Below are positions 8,796 through 18,200 of a stretch of 50,940 nucleotides of DNA, piece after piece; positions within the stretch are counted from its first letter, which is position 1; each line of letters begins with the position of its first letter. The DNA is from JAAYJT01 sp037446395 (lineage in GTDB: Bacteria; Bacteroidota; Bacteroidia; Bacteroidales; JAAYJT01). The notes under the pieces were generated by a model. It was not told the DNA's origin. It saw only the letters and a program-made list of their open reading frames with translations, and searched no databases. The translations under genes and the position numbers were made by a program. The stretch lies in NCBI GenBank assembly GCA_037446395.1, contig JBBIIP010000023.1:1-50940 (forward strand). Direction: 5' to 3'.

Positions 8796-10244
8796 ATGGA
8801 AAATGATCAGAACGACATTCTGGATGAAGTTACCCGGCAGGATTATAAATATGGGTTTTATACTGACATCGCCCTCGATATCATCCCGAAAGGACTGAGC
8901 GAGGATACGATTCGGATTATTTCGTCAAGGAAGAACGAGCCGGATTTTATGCTTGAATTCCGGCTCAAAGCTTATCATAGATGGAAGCAGATGACAGAAC
9001 CCCGATGGGCACATATTCAATATCCACCGATAGATTACCAGGATATTATTTACTATGCCGCTCCAAAACAGCCCAAGGTGGTTGGCAGCCTCGACGAAAT
9101 AGACCCCGAACTCATCGAAACGTTTAATAAGCTTGGTATCTCGCTCGAAGAACAGAAAAGGCTGACCGGTGTTGCTGTTGATGCTGTTATTGACAGTATA
9201 TCGGTGAAGACCACCTTGAGTGAAACCCTGGCAGAACTTGGAATTATATTTTGTTCGTTCAGCGAGGCTGTACAAAAGCACCCCGAACTTGTGCAGCAGT
9301 ATATGGCATCGGTAGTTCCGGTCGAAGATAACTTTTTTGCCGCACTGAATTCTGCCGTTTTTAGTGATGGGTCGTTTTGCTATGTGCCAAAAGGAGTGAA
9401 GTGCCCCATTGAGCTCAGCACCTATTTTCGAATCAATGCAGCCAATACCGGGCAGTTTGAGCGAACGCTCATTGTTGCCGACGAAGGAAGTTATGTTAGC
9501 TACATGGAGGGTTGCACGGCTCCCAGGCGCGACGAAAACCAGTTGCATGCCGCGGTCGTCGAAATTATTGCTCTCAAAGATGCTGAAGTGAAATATTCTA
9601 CGGTTCAAAATTGGTACCCTGGAAATAAAGACGGTGTTGGAGGGGTGTATAATTTTGTAACCAAACGGGGAATTTGCAAAGGAAATAATAGCAGGATTTC
9701 ATGGACTCAGGTAGAAACCGGATCGGCAATCACCTGGAAATATCCAAGTGTGGTTTTGATGGGCGATAACACAGTAGGCGAATTTTATTCGGTTGCGGTG
9801 ACCAATCACCGGCAGCAGGCTGATACCGGAACCAAAATGATCCATCTGGGAAAAAATTCGAAAAGCACCATCATCTCAAAGGGAATTTCGGCCGGGCAGA
9901 GCAACAACAGCTATCGCGGCCTGGTTAAAATCATCAAGCGCGCCGAAAATGCAAGAAACTTCACACAATGCGATTCGCTGCTACTGGGCGACCAATGCGG
10001 GGCACACACTTTCCCTTACATTCACAACGAAAATAAATCCTCAATAATAGAACACGAAGCCACCACATCGAAGATATCAGAAGACCAGTTGTTTTATTGT
10101 AAGCAGCGTGGCATAAACTCTGAAAATGCTGTCGGGCTGATCGTCAATGGATATGCCCGGGAGGTTCTCAAGCACCTCCCTATGGAATTTGCCATAGAAG
10201 CTCAAAAATTATTGGCTATCAGCCTCGAAGGCAGTGTTGGGTAG
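8796..10244 (+). CDS. sufB: Fe-S cluster assembly scaffold protein SufB
   Basis: This 482-aa subunit of the cytoplasmic SufBC2D scaffold is where iron-sulfur clusters are built from persulfide delivered by SufS-SufE. The N-terminal helical part (about 1-150) is followed by the right-handed beta-helix core. Conserved marks are FCYVPKGVKCPIELSTYFRIN, SYMEGCTAPRRDE, NRAENARNFTQCDS-like residues with Cys392, and CGAHTFPYI with Cys401, all in the region that holds the assembly site in the family. The length is typical (E. coli 495). It is the first gene of the operon, with sufC 48 bases downstream. Confidence 0.97.
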   Translation: MENDQNDILDEVTRQDYKYGFYTDIALDIIPKGLSEDTIRIISSRKNEPDFMLEFRLKAYHRWKQMTEPRWAHIQYPPIDYQDIIYYAAPKQPKVVGSLDEIDPELIETFNKLGISLEEQKRLTGVAVDAVIDSISVKTTLSETLAELGIIFCSFSEAVQKHPELVQQYMASVVPVEDNFFAALNSAVFSDGSFCYVPKGVKCPIELSTYFRINAANTGQFERTLIVADEGSYVSYMEGCTAPRRDENQLHAAVVEIIALKDAEVKYSTVQNWYPGNKDGVGGVYNFVTKRGICKGNNSRISWTQVETGSAITWKYPSVVLMGDNTVGEFYSVAVTNHRQQADTGTKMIHLGKNSKSTIISKGISAGQSNNSYRGLVKIIKRAENARNFTQCDSLLLGDQCGAHTFPYIHNENKSSIIEHEATTSKISEDQLFYCKQRGINSENAVGLIVNGYAREVLKHLPMEFAIEAQKLLAISLEGSVG

Positions 10245-10292
10245 CACAACTGATATAAATCAAAGTCATCGAATTGAAAAAAATGAAATATC

Positions 10293-11036
10293 ATGCTGTC
10301 AATTAAAAACCTGAAAGTCGAAATATCTGGCAAAGAAATTCTCAGGGGGATTAATTTAGAAGTCAGGACCGGAGAAGTCCACGCCATTATGGGGCCAAAC
10401 GGCACCGGAAAAAGCACCCTTGCATCTGTCATTGCCGGACGCGAAGTATTTGATGTTACCGGTGGGGAGATTCTATACAATGGCAAAAATTTGTCCGAAT
10501 TAAATATCGAAGAGCGGGCGTGCGAAGGTATATTTTTAGGGTTTCAATATCCGGTTGAAATTCCCGGAGTGAGCATGGTTAATTTTATGAAAACAGCCAT
10601 CAACGAACAGCGCAAATACAAGGGCCTGGATCCAATTCCCGCAAAAGATTTTCTTCAAAAAATGGAAGAAATCAAAAAACTGCTCGAAATGCACACCAGC
10701 CTCACAAGCCGCTCGGTGAATGAAGGTTTTTCGGGTGGAGAGAAAAAAAAGAATGAGATTTTCCAGCTTGCCATGCTACAGCCCACACTGGCCATACTCG
10801 ACGAAACCGATTCAGGCCTCGATATTGACGCTTTACGCATCGTGGCTACCGGTGTTAACAAGCTCAGGTCAAATGAAAACGCATTTATTGTGATTACACA
10901 CTATCAGCGTTTGCTCGAGTACATCATTCCGGACTTTGTGCATGTGCTTTTTGATGGGCGAATCGTCAAATCAGGTGGACGGGAACTTGCACTTGAACTG
11001 GAAGAAAAAGGATATGAAGGGATGAAGCAACGGTAG
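10293..11036 (+). CDS. sufC: Fe-S cluster assembly ATPase SufC
   Basis: This 247-aa soluble ABC-type ATPase drives the conformational change of the SufBC2D scaffold. Walker A is GPNGTGKST (34-42), the signature is GFSGGEKKKNE with the family's basic replacement of the usual glutamine, and Walker B is LAILDETDSGLD. There are no membrane segments, as expected for SufC in contrast to transporter ATPases. The second D-loop, the switch His in VITHYQR and the YIIPDFVHVL tail are present. It lies between sufB (48-base gap) and sufD (50-base gap). Confidence 0.97.
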   Translation: MLSIKNLKVEISGKEILRGINLEVRTGEVHAIMGPNGTGKSTLASVIAGREVFDVTGGEILYNGKNLSELNIEERACEGIFLGFQYPVEIPGVSMVNFMKTAINEQRKYKGLDPIPAKDFLQKMEEIKKLLEMHTSLTSRSVNEGFSGGEKKKNEIFQLAMLQPTLAILDETDSGLDIDALRIVATGVNKLRSNENAFIVITHYQRLLEYIIPDFVHVLFDGRIVKSGGRELALELEEKGYEGMKQR

Positions 11037-11086
11037 TAGCAACCAGGTTACCTTGAGTATAAAAACAAATATCCAAAAATATTACC

Positions 11087-12508
11087 ATGGCCACCATCCT
11101 TACTGAATATACTTTTAAGGAAAAGATATTGCAGATATTCGACGAGAATTTGCAAAACAATTTCTCGTCTGACAGCGAATACATTCGCGAAATTCGCCAA
11201 AAAGCCATCGGTGATTTTTCAAAAATCGGACTGCCTGATGCAAAAACCGAAGGTTGGCGTAGCACCAACCTTGCCAAGCCGCTTATGCTCGAATACAAAC
11301 AGCATTTCGAACCGGTTGAAAAAGTTGCGGATATTGAAAAAATATTTATGTGCGAAGTGCACGAACTCGAGTCTTACCTTTTTACCCAACTCAACGGATG
11401 GCTTGTCAATACGAATGAAGAATTAACAGTGCTCCCCGGAGGAATTGTTGTGGGAAGCTTGTCCACGGCTTTTAAAAGCATGCCCGAAATTATCGAAAAA
11501 AATTATGGGCATTATGCCCCCGGTAGCGATAATGGATTCGTTGCCCTCAATACCGCGTTTGCTCAAGATGGCCTCTTTATTTATGTTCCTGATAATGTCG
11601 TGGCCGATAAACCTGTTCAGGTTATCAACATCATCAACCTCACAGAAAATCTTTTCATCCAACCGCGCAACCTGGTGATTCTTGGCAAAAACAGTAAACT
11701 TCAACTACTTTACTGCGAGCACAGCCTGTTGCACAAACAAAGCCTCATCAATTCGGTTACCGAAATTTCAATATCCGAAAAAGCCGGGCTGGAGTATTAT
11801 ATGCTTCAAAACAAAGACAGCGACTCCACCTTGATTACCAATGCTTGGATTGAGCAAAAAGACGGAAGTCGTTTTTTAAGCAACATCCTTACGCTCAATG
11901 CCGGAATTATACGAAACAATCTGAATGTATTACTCAAGGGCCAAGGCTGCGAAACCAATCTATATGGCCTGTATCTGGTTGACAAAGAACAGCATATTGA
12001 TAACAACATCAGGGTTGACCATCTGCAACCACACAATATGAGCAATCAACTATTTAAAGGAATTCTTGATGATCAGGCAAAGGCCGTATTTAACGGGCAC
12101 ATCCTCGTGCGCAAAGACGCACAAAAAACCAATGCCTATCAGAGAAACCGAAATATCCTGCTCACCGACAAAGCCACCGTTGACTCAAACCCACAGCTCG
12201 AAATATATGCTGATGATGTGAAATGCAGCCATGGCAGCACCGTAGGCCAGCTTGACCCTGACGCCATGTACTATCTTAGATCGCGCGGCATTTCACAGGA
12301 TGTGGCACGCATGGCACTCATGAATGCTTTTGCCTCAGAGATTATTCACAAAATCAACATTTTGCCTTTGCGAAACCGCATTGATGAAATGGTGACCAAG
12401 CGCCTGCGTGGAGAGTTATCAATCTGCGACCAATGTATTCTCGACTGCAACGAAAGACGAAAATATTCATTCGATATTGATTTAAGCAGGATAAATATTA
12501 AACAATAA
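11087..12508 (+). CDS. sufD: Fe-S cluster assembly protein SufD
   Basis: This 473-aa paralogue of SufB completes the SufBC2D scaffold. The N-terminal helical domain carries the GLPDAKTEGWRST element typical of SufD, and the beta-helix follows. The C-terminal core shows DDVKCSHGSTVGQLD and YYLRSRGISQDVARMALMNAFA, the most conserved block of the family, including the His in CSHG (around residue 385). The N-terminal domain is less conserved than in SufB, as usual. It is the third gene of the operon, and sufS starts 23 bases later. Confidence 0.96.
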   Translation: MATILTEYTFKEKILQIFDENLQNNFSSDSEYIREIRQKAIGDFSKIGLPDAKTEGWRSTNLAKPLMLEYKQHFEPVEKVADIEKIFMCEVHELESYLFTQLNGWLVNTNEELTVLPGGIVVGSLSTAFKSMPEIIEKNYGHYAPGSDNGFVALNTAFAQDGLFIYVPDNVVADKPVQVINIINLTENLFIQPRNLVILGKNSKLQLLYCEHSLLHKQSLINSVTEISISEKAGLEYYMLQNKDSDSTLITNAWIEQKDGSRFLSNILTLNAGIIRNNLNVLLKGQGCETNLYGLYLVDKEQHIDNNIRVDHLQPHNMSNQLFKGILDDQAKAVFNGHILVRKDAQKTNAYQRNRNILLTDKATVDSNPQLEIYADDVKCSHGSTVGQLDPDAMYYLRSRGISQDVARMALMNAFASEIIHKINILPLRNRIDEMVTKRLRGELSICDQCILDCNERRKYSFDIDLSRINIKQ

Positions 12509-12531
12509 TCTGCGTTAGCACGTATTCAGTT

Positions 12532-13749
12532 ATGAAAAACATTGAACAAATTCGCAGTGAATTTCCCCTGCTCAACCAAAAAGTTTATGGGCAGCCCCTG
12601 GTTTATTTCGACAATGCCGCCACCACCCAAAAACCGCTGAGTGTCATTCAGGCCATCAGCGATTATTATACAACAATCAATTCAAATGTGCATCGTGGGG
12701 TACATTTTTTGAGCAATGCAGCATCCGAATCCTATGAGAATGTTCGCAAACAAACCAGGCGTTTTTTAAATGCGGCCAGTACATGCGAAATAATTTTTAC
12801 GCGTGGCACCACAGAATCAATCAACCTGGTTGCGGCCACATTCGGGAGAAAATATGTTGGAGATGGAGATGAGATCGTCGTTTCCCATATCGAACACCAT
12901 TCAAATATTGTTCCCTGGCAAATGTTGTGTGAGGAGAAGAATGCCATAATAAATGTGATCCCCGTTTTCGATAACGGAGAACTCGATTTTAATGCCTTTC
13001 TTAAAATGCTCAACCCCCGCACGCGGCTTGTGGCGCTTACACATGTTTCGAATACTCTCGGAACCATTGTTCCGGTTGAGGACTATATCGAAGCAGCACA
13101 CAAACAAAACATCCCCGTTTTGGTTGATGGGGCCCAGGCTGCAGCCCATATGAAAATTGACGTTCAAAAACTGGATTGCGACTTCTATTGCTTTTCCGGC
13201 CACAAGACATATGGCCCTATGGGAATCGGCGTGTTGTATGGGAAAGAAAAATTGTTAAACGACATGCCTCCCTACCAGGGGGGAGGCGAAATGATTCGAG
13301 AAGTATCGTTCGCTAAAACAACTTTCAGCGACTTGCCTTTCAAATTCGAGGCCGGCACACCAAATGTAGCCGACACCATTGCCTTCGGAAAAGCGCTTGA
13401 ATACCTTGAAGCGCTCGGGTGGGATTATATTGAAACACGCGAAAATGAGTTGCTCGATTACCTGACAAAAAGGTTGACCGAAATTCCAGATGTTCGGATT
13501 ATCGGAACAGCAGAAAAAAAAGCTTGTGTGGTTTCGTTCCTCATCGGAGAAATACATCCCTATGATGTAGGCACCATCCTCGACCATTTAGGAATTGCAG
13601 TTCGAACCGGCAACCACTGCACGCAACCAATCATGGAGCATTTCGGAATTCCCGGTACAGTGCGCGCATCGCTCTCATTCTATAATACACACGAGGAGAT
13701 TGACAGATTGATAGCAGCCATCGAAAAAGTGAAACAATTATTTGCCTGA
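12532..13749 (+). CDS. sufS: Cysteine desulfurase SufS
   Basis: This 405-aa PLP enzyme takes sulfur from L-cysteine, leaving alanine and an enzyme persulfide. The PLP lysine is Lys225 (FSGHKTYGP), and the persulfide cysteine is Cys363 in RTGNHCTQP, on the short-loop type II (SufS) arrangement rather than the IscS type. Other marks are YFDNAATTQKP near the N-terminus, SHIEHHSN, and VDGAQAAAH with the PLP-pairing Asp. The length agrees with the family (E. coli 406). The partner SufE is encoded 31 bases downstream. Confidence 0.97.
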   Translation: MKNIEQIRSEFPLLNQKVYGQPLVYFDNAATTQKPLSVIQAISDYYTTINSNVHRGVHFLSNAASESYENVRKQTRRFLNAASTCEIIFTRGTTESINLVAATFGRKYVGDGDEIVVSHIEHHSNIVPWQMLCEEKNAIINVIPVFDNGELDFNAFLKMLNPRTRLVALTHVSNTLGTIVPVEDYIEAAHKQNIPVLVDGAQAAAHMKIDVQKLDCDFYCFSGHKTYGPMGIGVLYGKEKLLNDMPPYQGGGEMIREVSFAKTTFSDLPFKFEAGTPNVADTIAFGKALEYLEALGWDYIETRENELLDYLTKRLTEIPDVRIIGTAEKKACVVSFLIGEIHPYDVGTILDHLGIAVRTGNHCTQPIMEHFGIPGTVRASLSFYNTHEEIDRLIAAIEKVKQLFA

Positions 13750-13780
13750 AACCAACGCTTAAACCGCCAAAAAAACATTT

Positions 13781-14206
13781 ATGAATAAATCCATAGAGGA
13801 ACTCGGAAAGCAAGTTGCTGAAGAATTTGCGATATATGACGATTGGATGGATCGCTATAATTTTCTGATCGAAATAGGGAAGGAATTGCCATTAATTGAC
13901 CCAAAACACAAGACTGAGGCTAACCTGATTCATGGGTGCATCTCGCGGGTTTGGCTCAAAGCCGAAAAGAAAGATGAAAAAGTAATCTTCAGTGCCGACA
14001 GCGATGCAGTGATTACCCGGGGCATCATCAGCTTACTGATCAGGGTTTTGTCGAATCAAACCCCTGATGATATTCTTAATGCTCCACTCAGTTTTATTGA
14101 AGAAATTGGATTGAAAGAACATCTTTCGCCTTCGCGCTCCAACGGACTCGCCTCAATGGTTAAGCAAATGAAATATTATGCCCTGGCCCTCAAGGCACAA
14201 GAATAA
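13781..14206 (+). CDS. sufE: Sulfur acceptor protein SufE
   Basis: This 141-aa protein accepts persulfide from SufS and passes it to SufB. Cys53 in IHGCISRVWL corresponds to the E. coli acceptor Cys51. The rest follows the family pattern: DWMDRYNFLIEIGKELP near the start, the ADSDAVITRGIISLL segment and a LSPSRSNGLASMVKQMK helix near the end. It follows sufS after 31 bases and ends four bases before the SufT-like gene, pointing to one transcript. Confidence 0.96.
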   Translation: MNKSIEELGKQVAEEFAIYDDWMDRYNFLIEIGKELPLIDPKHKTEANLIHGCISRVWLKAEKKDEKVIFSADSDAVITRGIISLLIRVLSNQTPDDILNAPLSFIEEIGLKEHLSPSRSNGLASMVKQMKYYALALKAQE

Positions 14207-14210
14207 AGCA

Positions 14211-14534
14211 ATGGGAAACAGCGAAATAATACATGCGCTTGAAGATCGAATTATAGAAGAACTGCGCAAAATATTCGATCCGGAGATTCCGGTTAATATT
14301 TATGATTTGGGATTAATCTATGGAATTGATATTGATACTTCAAAAAATGCCATCATTACCATGACATTGACTGCCCCCAACTGCCCTGTGGCGGATACTT
14401 TGCCCGAAGATGTCAGGAATGCCGTTAAAAGCATTGAATCAATTCGAGATGCCAAAGTGATTTTAACTTTCGATCCTCCCTGGAATAAAGACATGCTCAG
14501 CGACGAAGCCATGCTTGAACTCGGGCTGCTTTGA
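14211..14534 (+). CDS. MIP18/DUF59 family Fe-S biogenesis protein (SufT-like)
   Basis: This is a 107-aa protein of the MIP18 (DUF59) family, whose members help to mature or deliver iron-sulfur clusters. The family marks DPEIPVNIYDLGLIY and TAPNCPVADTLPEDV, with the conserved Cys, are present, and ending in DPPWNKDMLSDEA is usual. An upstream in-frame ATG at 14178 would overlap sufE and add 11 residues unlike the family, so I use the ATG at 14211, four bases after the sufE stop. Its place at the end of the suf operon supports a role with SufBCD, as seen for SufT in other phyla. The exact client proteins are unknown. Confidence 0.9.
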   Translation: MGNSEIIHALEDRIIEELRKIFDPEIPVNIYDLGLIYGIDIDTSKNAIITMTLTAPNCPVADTLPEDVRNAVKSIESIRDAKVILTFDPPWNKDMLSDEAMLELGLL

Positions 14535-14697
14535 GTGTATTTGGCGGTTGAATCTATCTGCAGCCAATAAAAGCAATAGATTCGTCACTCTATTCAATTT
14601 ATTATTAACTTTACGCCTTGAAATGAAACCTGGGCCGGCCATGAATTATTATTCAACAAAAAGAGGCCGTCAATACAGGATCAATAAAAATCTCTCT

Positions 14698-15141
14698 ATG
14701 GATGATGTAATTTACATTCTAATCGCGATAGCCTGGGTGGCGTTCAGCATTTATAATGCCAATCAAAAAAAGAAGCAAAAGCTAGCCCGCGAGGCTCAGG
14801 CATCAGTGCCCCGAACCCCAGAAGCTGCCCCGAAACCACGCTCAATCCTCGAAGAAATTTTGATGGGTGAAGAAATGCCCGAGTTTCAGGCCGAGGACGC
14901 ACACGAAGAGATCAAGCCGGAGCTGGTTCCGGAATACAAGGCTGCCCTGGAGTATCAACAAGAAATTCAGACAAGAGCACTGAGGGCAGAGCAACAGTTG
15001 CAGGTATCCAATAATTTTTCGTTTACGAGCGACTCAAGTCCATTGCCCTTTCCTGATGAAGCCAATATTGGATTGCTAAAAATATTTGATCTCCGCCAGG
15101 CAGTGATCTATTCCATAATCCTGGAACGACCTTATCGCTAA
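14698..15141 (+). CDS. Small single-pass membrane protein of unknown function
   Basis: I do not recognise a named family. From the ATG at 14698 the protein has 147 residues. One membrane segment (about 4-20, VIYILIAIAWVAFSIY) is followed by a lysine-rich stop-transfer patch (NQKKKQKLARE), an acidic, proline-containing linker, and a C-terminal helix LRQAVIYSIILERPY. This last motif recurs at the ends of small Bacteroidota proteins, from memory. The frame is open upstream to 14515 and other starts (14623, 14641) are possible, but the extra residues look non-coding. The topology suggests a cytoplasmic tail with the N-terminus outside. It may be transcribed from the suf operon or on its own. Confidence 0.6.
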   Translation: MDDVIYILIAIAWVAFSIYNANQKKKQKLAREAQASVPRTPEAAPKPRSILEEILMGEEMPEFQAEDAHEEIKPELVPEYKAALEYQQEIQTRALRAEQQLQVSNNFSFTSDSSPLPFPDEANIGLLKIFDLRQAVIYSIILERPYR

Positions 15142-15147
15142 GTTTTG

Positions 15148-15174
15148 TGGAAAATTATTGAAAATAATTTTCCA
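15148..15174. terminator. Perfect 12-bp hairpin after the suf region
   Basis: TGGAAAATTATT (15148-15159) and AATAATTTTCCA (15163-15174) are perfect complements around a three-base loop (GAA). The hairpin starts six bases after the stop codon of the small membrane protein gene, so it probably ends that transcript or protects its 3' end. No run of T follows directly, so it is not a textbook intrinsic terminator. The rest of the gap to 15261 is AT-rich and should hold the promoter of the receptor gene, but I cannot place one with confidence. Confidence 0.55.
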
Positions 15175-15261
15175 AATCAGACGCAGATTCATTCTTTAAT
15201 CTTTTAATTATTATTTTTACCGTTTCAATACACTTTTATTCCTAACATAATACTTTAGGGT

Positions 15262-18200
15262 ATGATTAAAAAGTTACTCTTAACACTAGGGATTGTATTC
15301 GCTATCGGTTCGATGGTGTATTCGCAATCAGGGACTATCCAGGGAAAAATCATTGACAAAGAAACACGGGAACCCATTCCGTTTGCCAACATTGTGGCAG
15401 AGAGCGGGGGTTCGATCAAGGGCGGTGCAATGAGTGATTTCAATGGAAATTATTCTATCAAGCCAATTGATCCGGGTCGGTATGATGTGAAAGCCACCTA
15501 TGTTGGCTACAAGCCCACCCAGATTTCGGGGGTGCTGGTAGCCGCCAATCAGATTCGCTTTCTCGATGTTCAGATGGAATCAACCGCCATTGCGCTGGAT
15601 GTATTCGATGTGGTTGAGTACGCTGTTCCGCTCATTGATAAGGATCAGACATCAAGCGGCGCAACCATCACCAGCGAAGAAATTGCCAAAATGCCAAACC
15701 GTTCGGCCAACGCCATTGCCACTTCGGTGGGTGGTGTTTTTTCGGCCGATGGTGAGCGCGGCAGTGTTCGTGGCCAGCGCGAGGAAGGCACCATCATGTA
15801 TATTGACGGCATCAAAGTGCGTGGCTCATCTGCCTTGCCCGAATCGGCCATTGAGCAGGTTTCGGTAATCCTGGGTGGAGTTCCGGCACAATACGGCGAT
15901 GCAGTAGGAGGCATCATCAATGTAACCACCCGTGGCCCTTCGCGTACATTCGGCGCAGGGGTAGAAATTGAATCCTCCCAATTCCTCGATGCTTTTGGGT
16001 ATAATCGCCTTGGGGTAAACCTGCAAGGCCCGCTGATTAAAAACAAAGAAAAAACTTCTTCTCTGCTTGGATATTTTATTGCCACAGACTTTATTTTCCG
16101 CCAGGACGGGCGCCCAACCAATACGGGTGTTTACAAAGTAAAAGATGATGTGTTGGCCGAGTTGGAAAAAAATCCAATCCGCCGCACACTCGAAGGCGGC
16201 TCGCAATATAATTCCTCATTTATCCGGATGAGCGACCTGGAGCATACGACCGCTACCCTCAATACCAACCGGGCAGATATAAATCTTTCAGGAAAAATTG
16301 ATGTGAAAACAAGTCCAAATATTAACCTGTCGTTTGGTGGATCTTATAACCTGGCTGATTTTCGGAATTTCAGTTTTTCCAACTCGATGTTTAATTACAA
16401 AAACAACACACAAAATATTCAGAATACCTGGAGGGTTTATGGCCGGCTCACACACCGTTTTCCGACCGATGCCGAAAGCAGATCGTTTATTAAAAACATA
16501 TTTTATTCGGTTCAGGCCGACTTTTCGTCATACGCCAGTACCTCGCAGGACGCCTCACATAAGGATAATTTCTTTAATTATGGATCAATCGGAAAATTTA
16601 CCACATACAAAATACGCACCTACGAGGTAGGATTTGATCAAGTGAGTGGCTATGCCGGATTGATCCATAATGCATATTTCGATACCCTGTTTTCGTTTCA
16701 ACGATTTGAAAATAACCCTATCCTTGCAAACTACACACAGCAGTATTACGAATTTCGGAATAACCGCATCAGGCGCATTGAACAACTCTCTCCAACCCAG
16801 GGGGGATTGCTCAATGGACGTGGACCTGAATCAGTGTATGGCTTGTTTGGTAACCCTGGGGCACTGCAAACAGGATATGGTAAATTCGAAAGCCAGCAAA
16901 TAGCCGCCAACGCAAATTTTTCTGCCGACTTTGGAAACCACGAAATCAAGCTTGGATTTCAATATGAGCAACGTTTCGACCGTAGCTACAGCCTCGGCCC
17001 CACAGGGCTTTGGACACAAATGCGTGGCCTGGCCAATTTCCATATCGAGCAATTAGACAAGGCCAATCCACAACCGGTCATGCGCAACGGGGTGTACCAG
17101 GATACCGTTAATTATTTCCGCCTTTATGACAAAAACTCGCAGTTTGCTTTCGACCGCAACTTGCGCCGCGCTTTGGGCCTCCCCGAAAATGGCCTCGACT
17201 ACCTGCTGATTGATTCTTACGACTTCAATACAAAATTGCTCAACTACTACGACAGAAACATGGTAATGAAAACCATACTTCTGCCTAATGGATTCAATAT
17301 CAATATGTTTAGTGCCGACGACCTCCTAAACCAGGGCAACGAACTTGTTGGCTACTACGGCTTTGATCATGCCGGAAGGCGCCTGAAGAACCGTCCCAGT
17401 TTGAGCGATTTTTTCAACGAAAAAGATGCTGATGGTAATTTCAATCGCTATATTGGCGCTTATGAGCCCATTTATTCTGCCTTCTACCTTCAAGACAAAT
17501 TTGCTTTCAGGGATTTGATTTTTAACATCGGCGTACGTGTTGACCGTTTCGATGCCAACCAAATGGTGCTTAAAGATCCCTATTTGCTTGCCGAGGCCTT
17601 CACAATCAAGGAAGACGTCAACCTTAGGTTTGGACCACATCCCGGCAATATGGGATCAGATTATGTGATGTACGTGGATCATCCGGTGAATCCAACCTTC
17701 ATTACCGGTTACCGTTCAAAGAATGTTTGGTTTGATGCAAAAGGCACTGAGGTGATTGACCCAACACGTAGCAGCATTGATGCCGGAAATGGGGTTGTAC
17801 CATACCTGAAAAACAGGGATGGCCTCACGGCTGAAGCATTTGAGGATTACGAACCACAATGGACCGTGATGCCACGTATTTCGTTCTCTTTTCCCATTTC
17901 TGACGAAGCCTTGTTTTTTGCACATTACAACGTACTGACCCAGCGGCCTACAACATCTTCGCGCCTCGATCTGCTCGATTATTTCTTTATTGCAACGCGT
18001 GGAACTGAGTCCATTAACAATCCGAATCTAAAGCCCGAGAAAACAATTGACTATGAATTGGGGTTCCAGCAAAAGCTTTCAAATTCCTCTTCGCTTTCCA
18101 TTTCGGGGTTTTATCGCGAAATACGCGATCAAATTCAGAGCTTCCGCTTCACCGGCGCTTATCCGAGAACATACTACTCCTACAACAACATTGACTTTGG

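Noticed and set aside
8925..9608. 227-codon open frame on the minus strand inside sufB
   Set aside because: sufB is unmistakable on the plus strand; the antisense product has no recognisable motif.
14515..14697. Longer N-terminus for the small membrane protein, overlapping the SufT-like gene
   Set aside because: The 61 extra residues look like translated intergenic sequence; the membrane segment starts immediately after the ATG at 14698.
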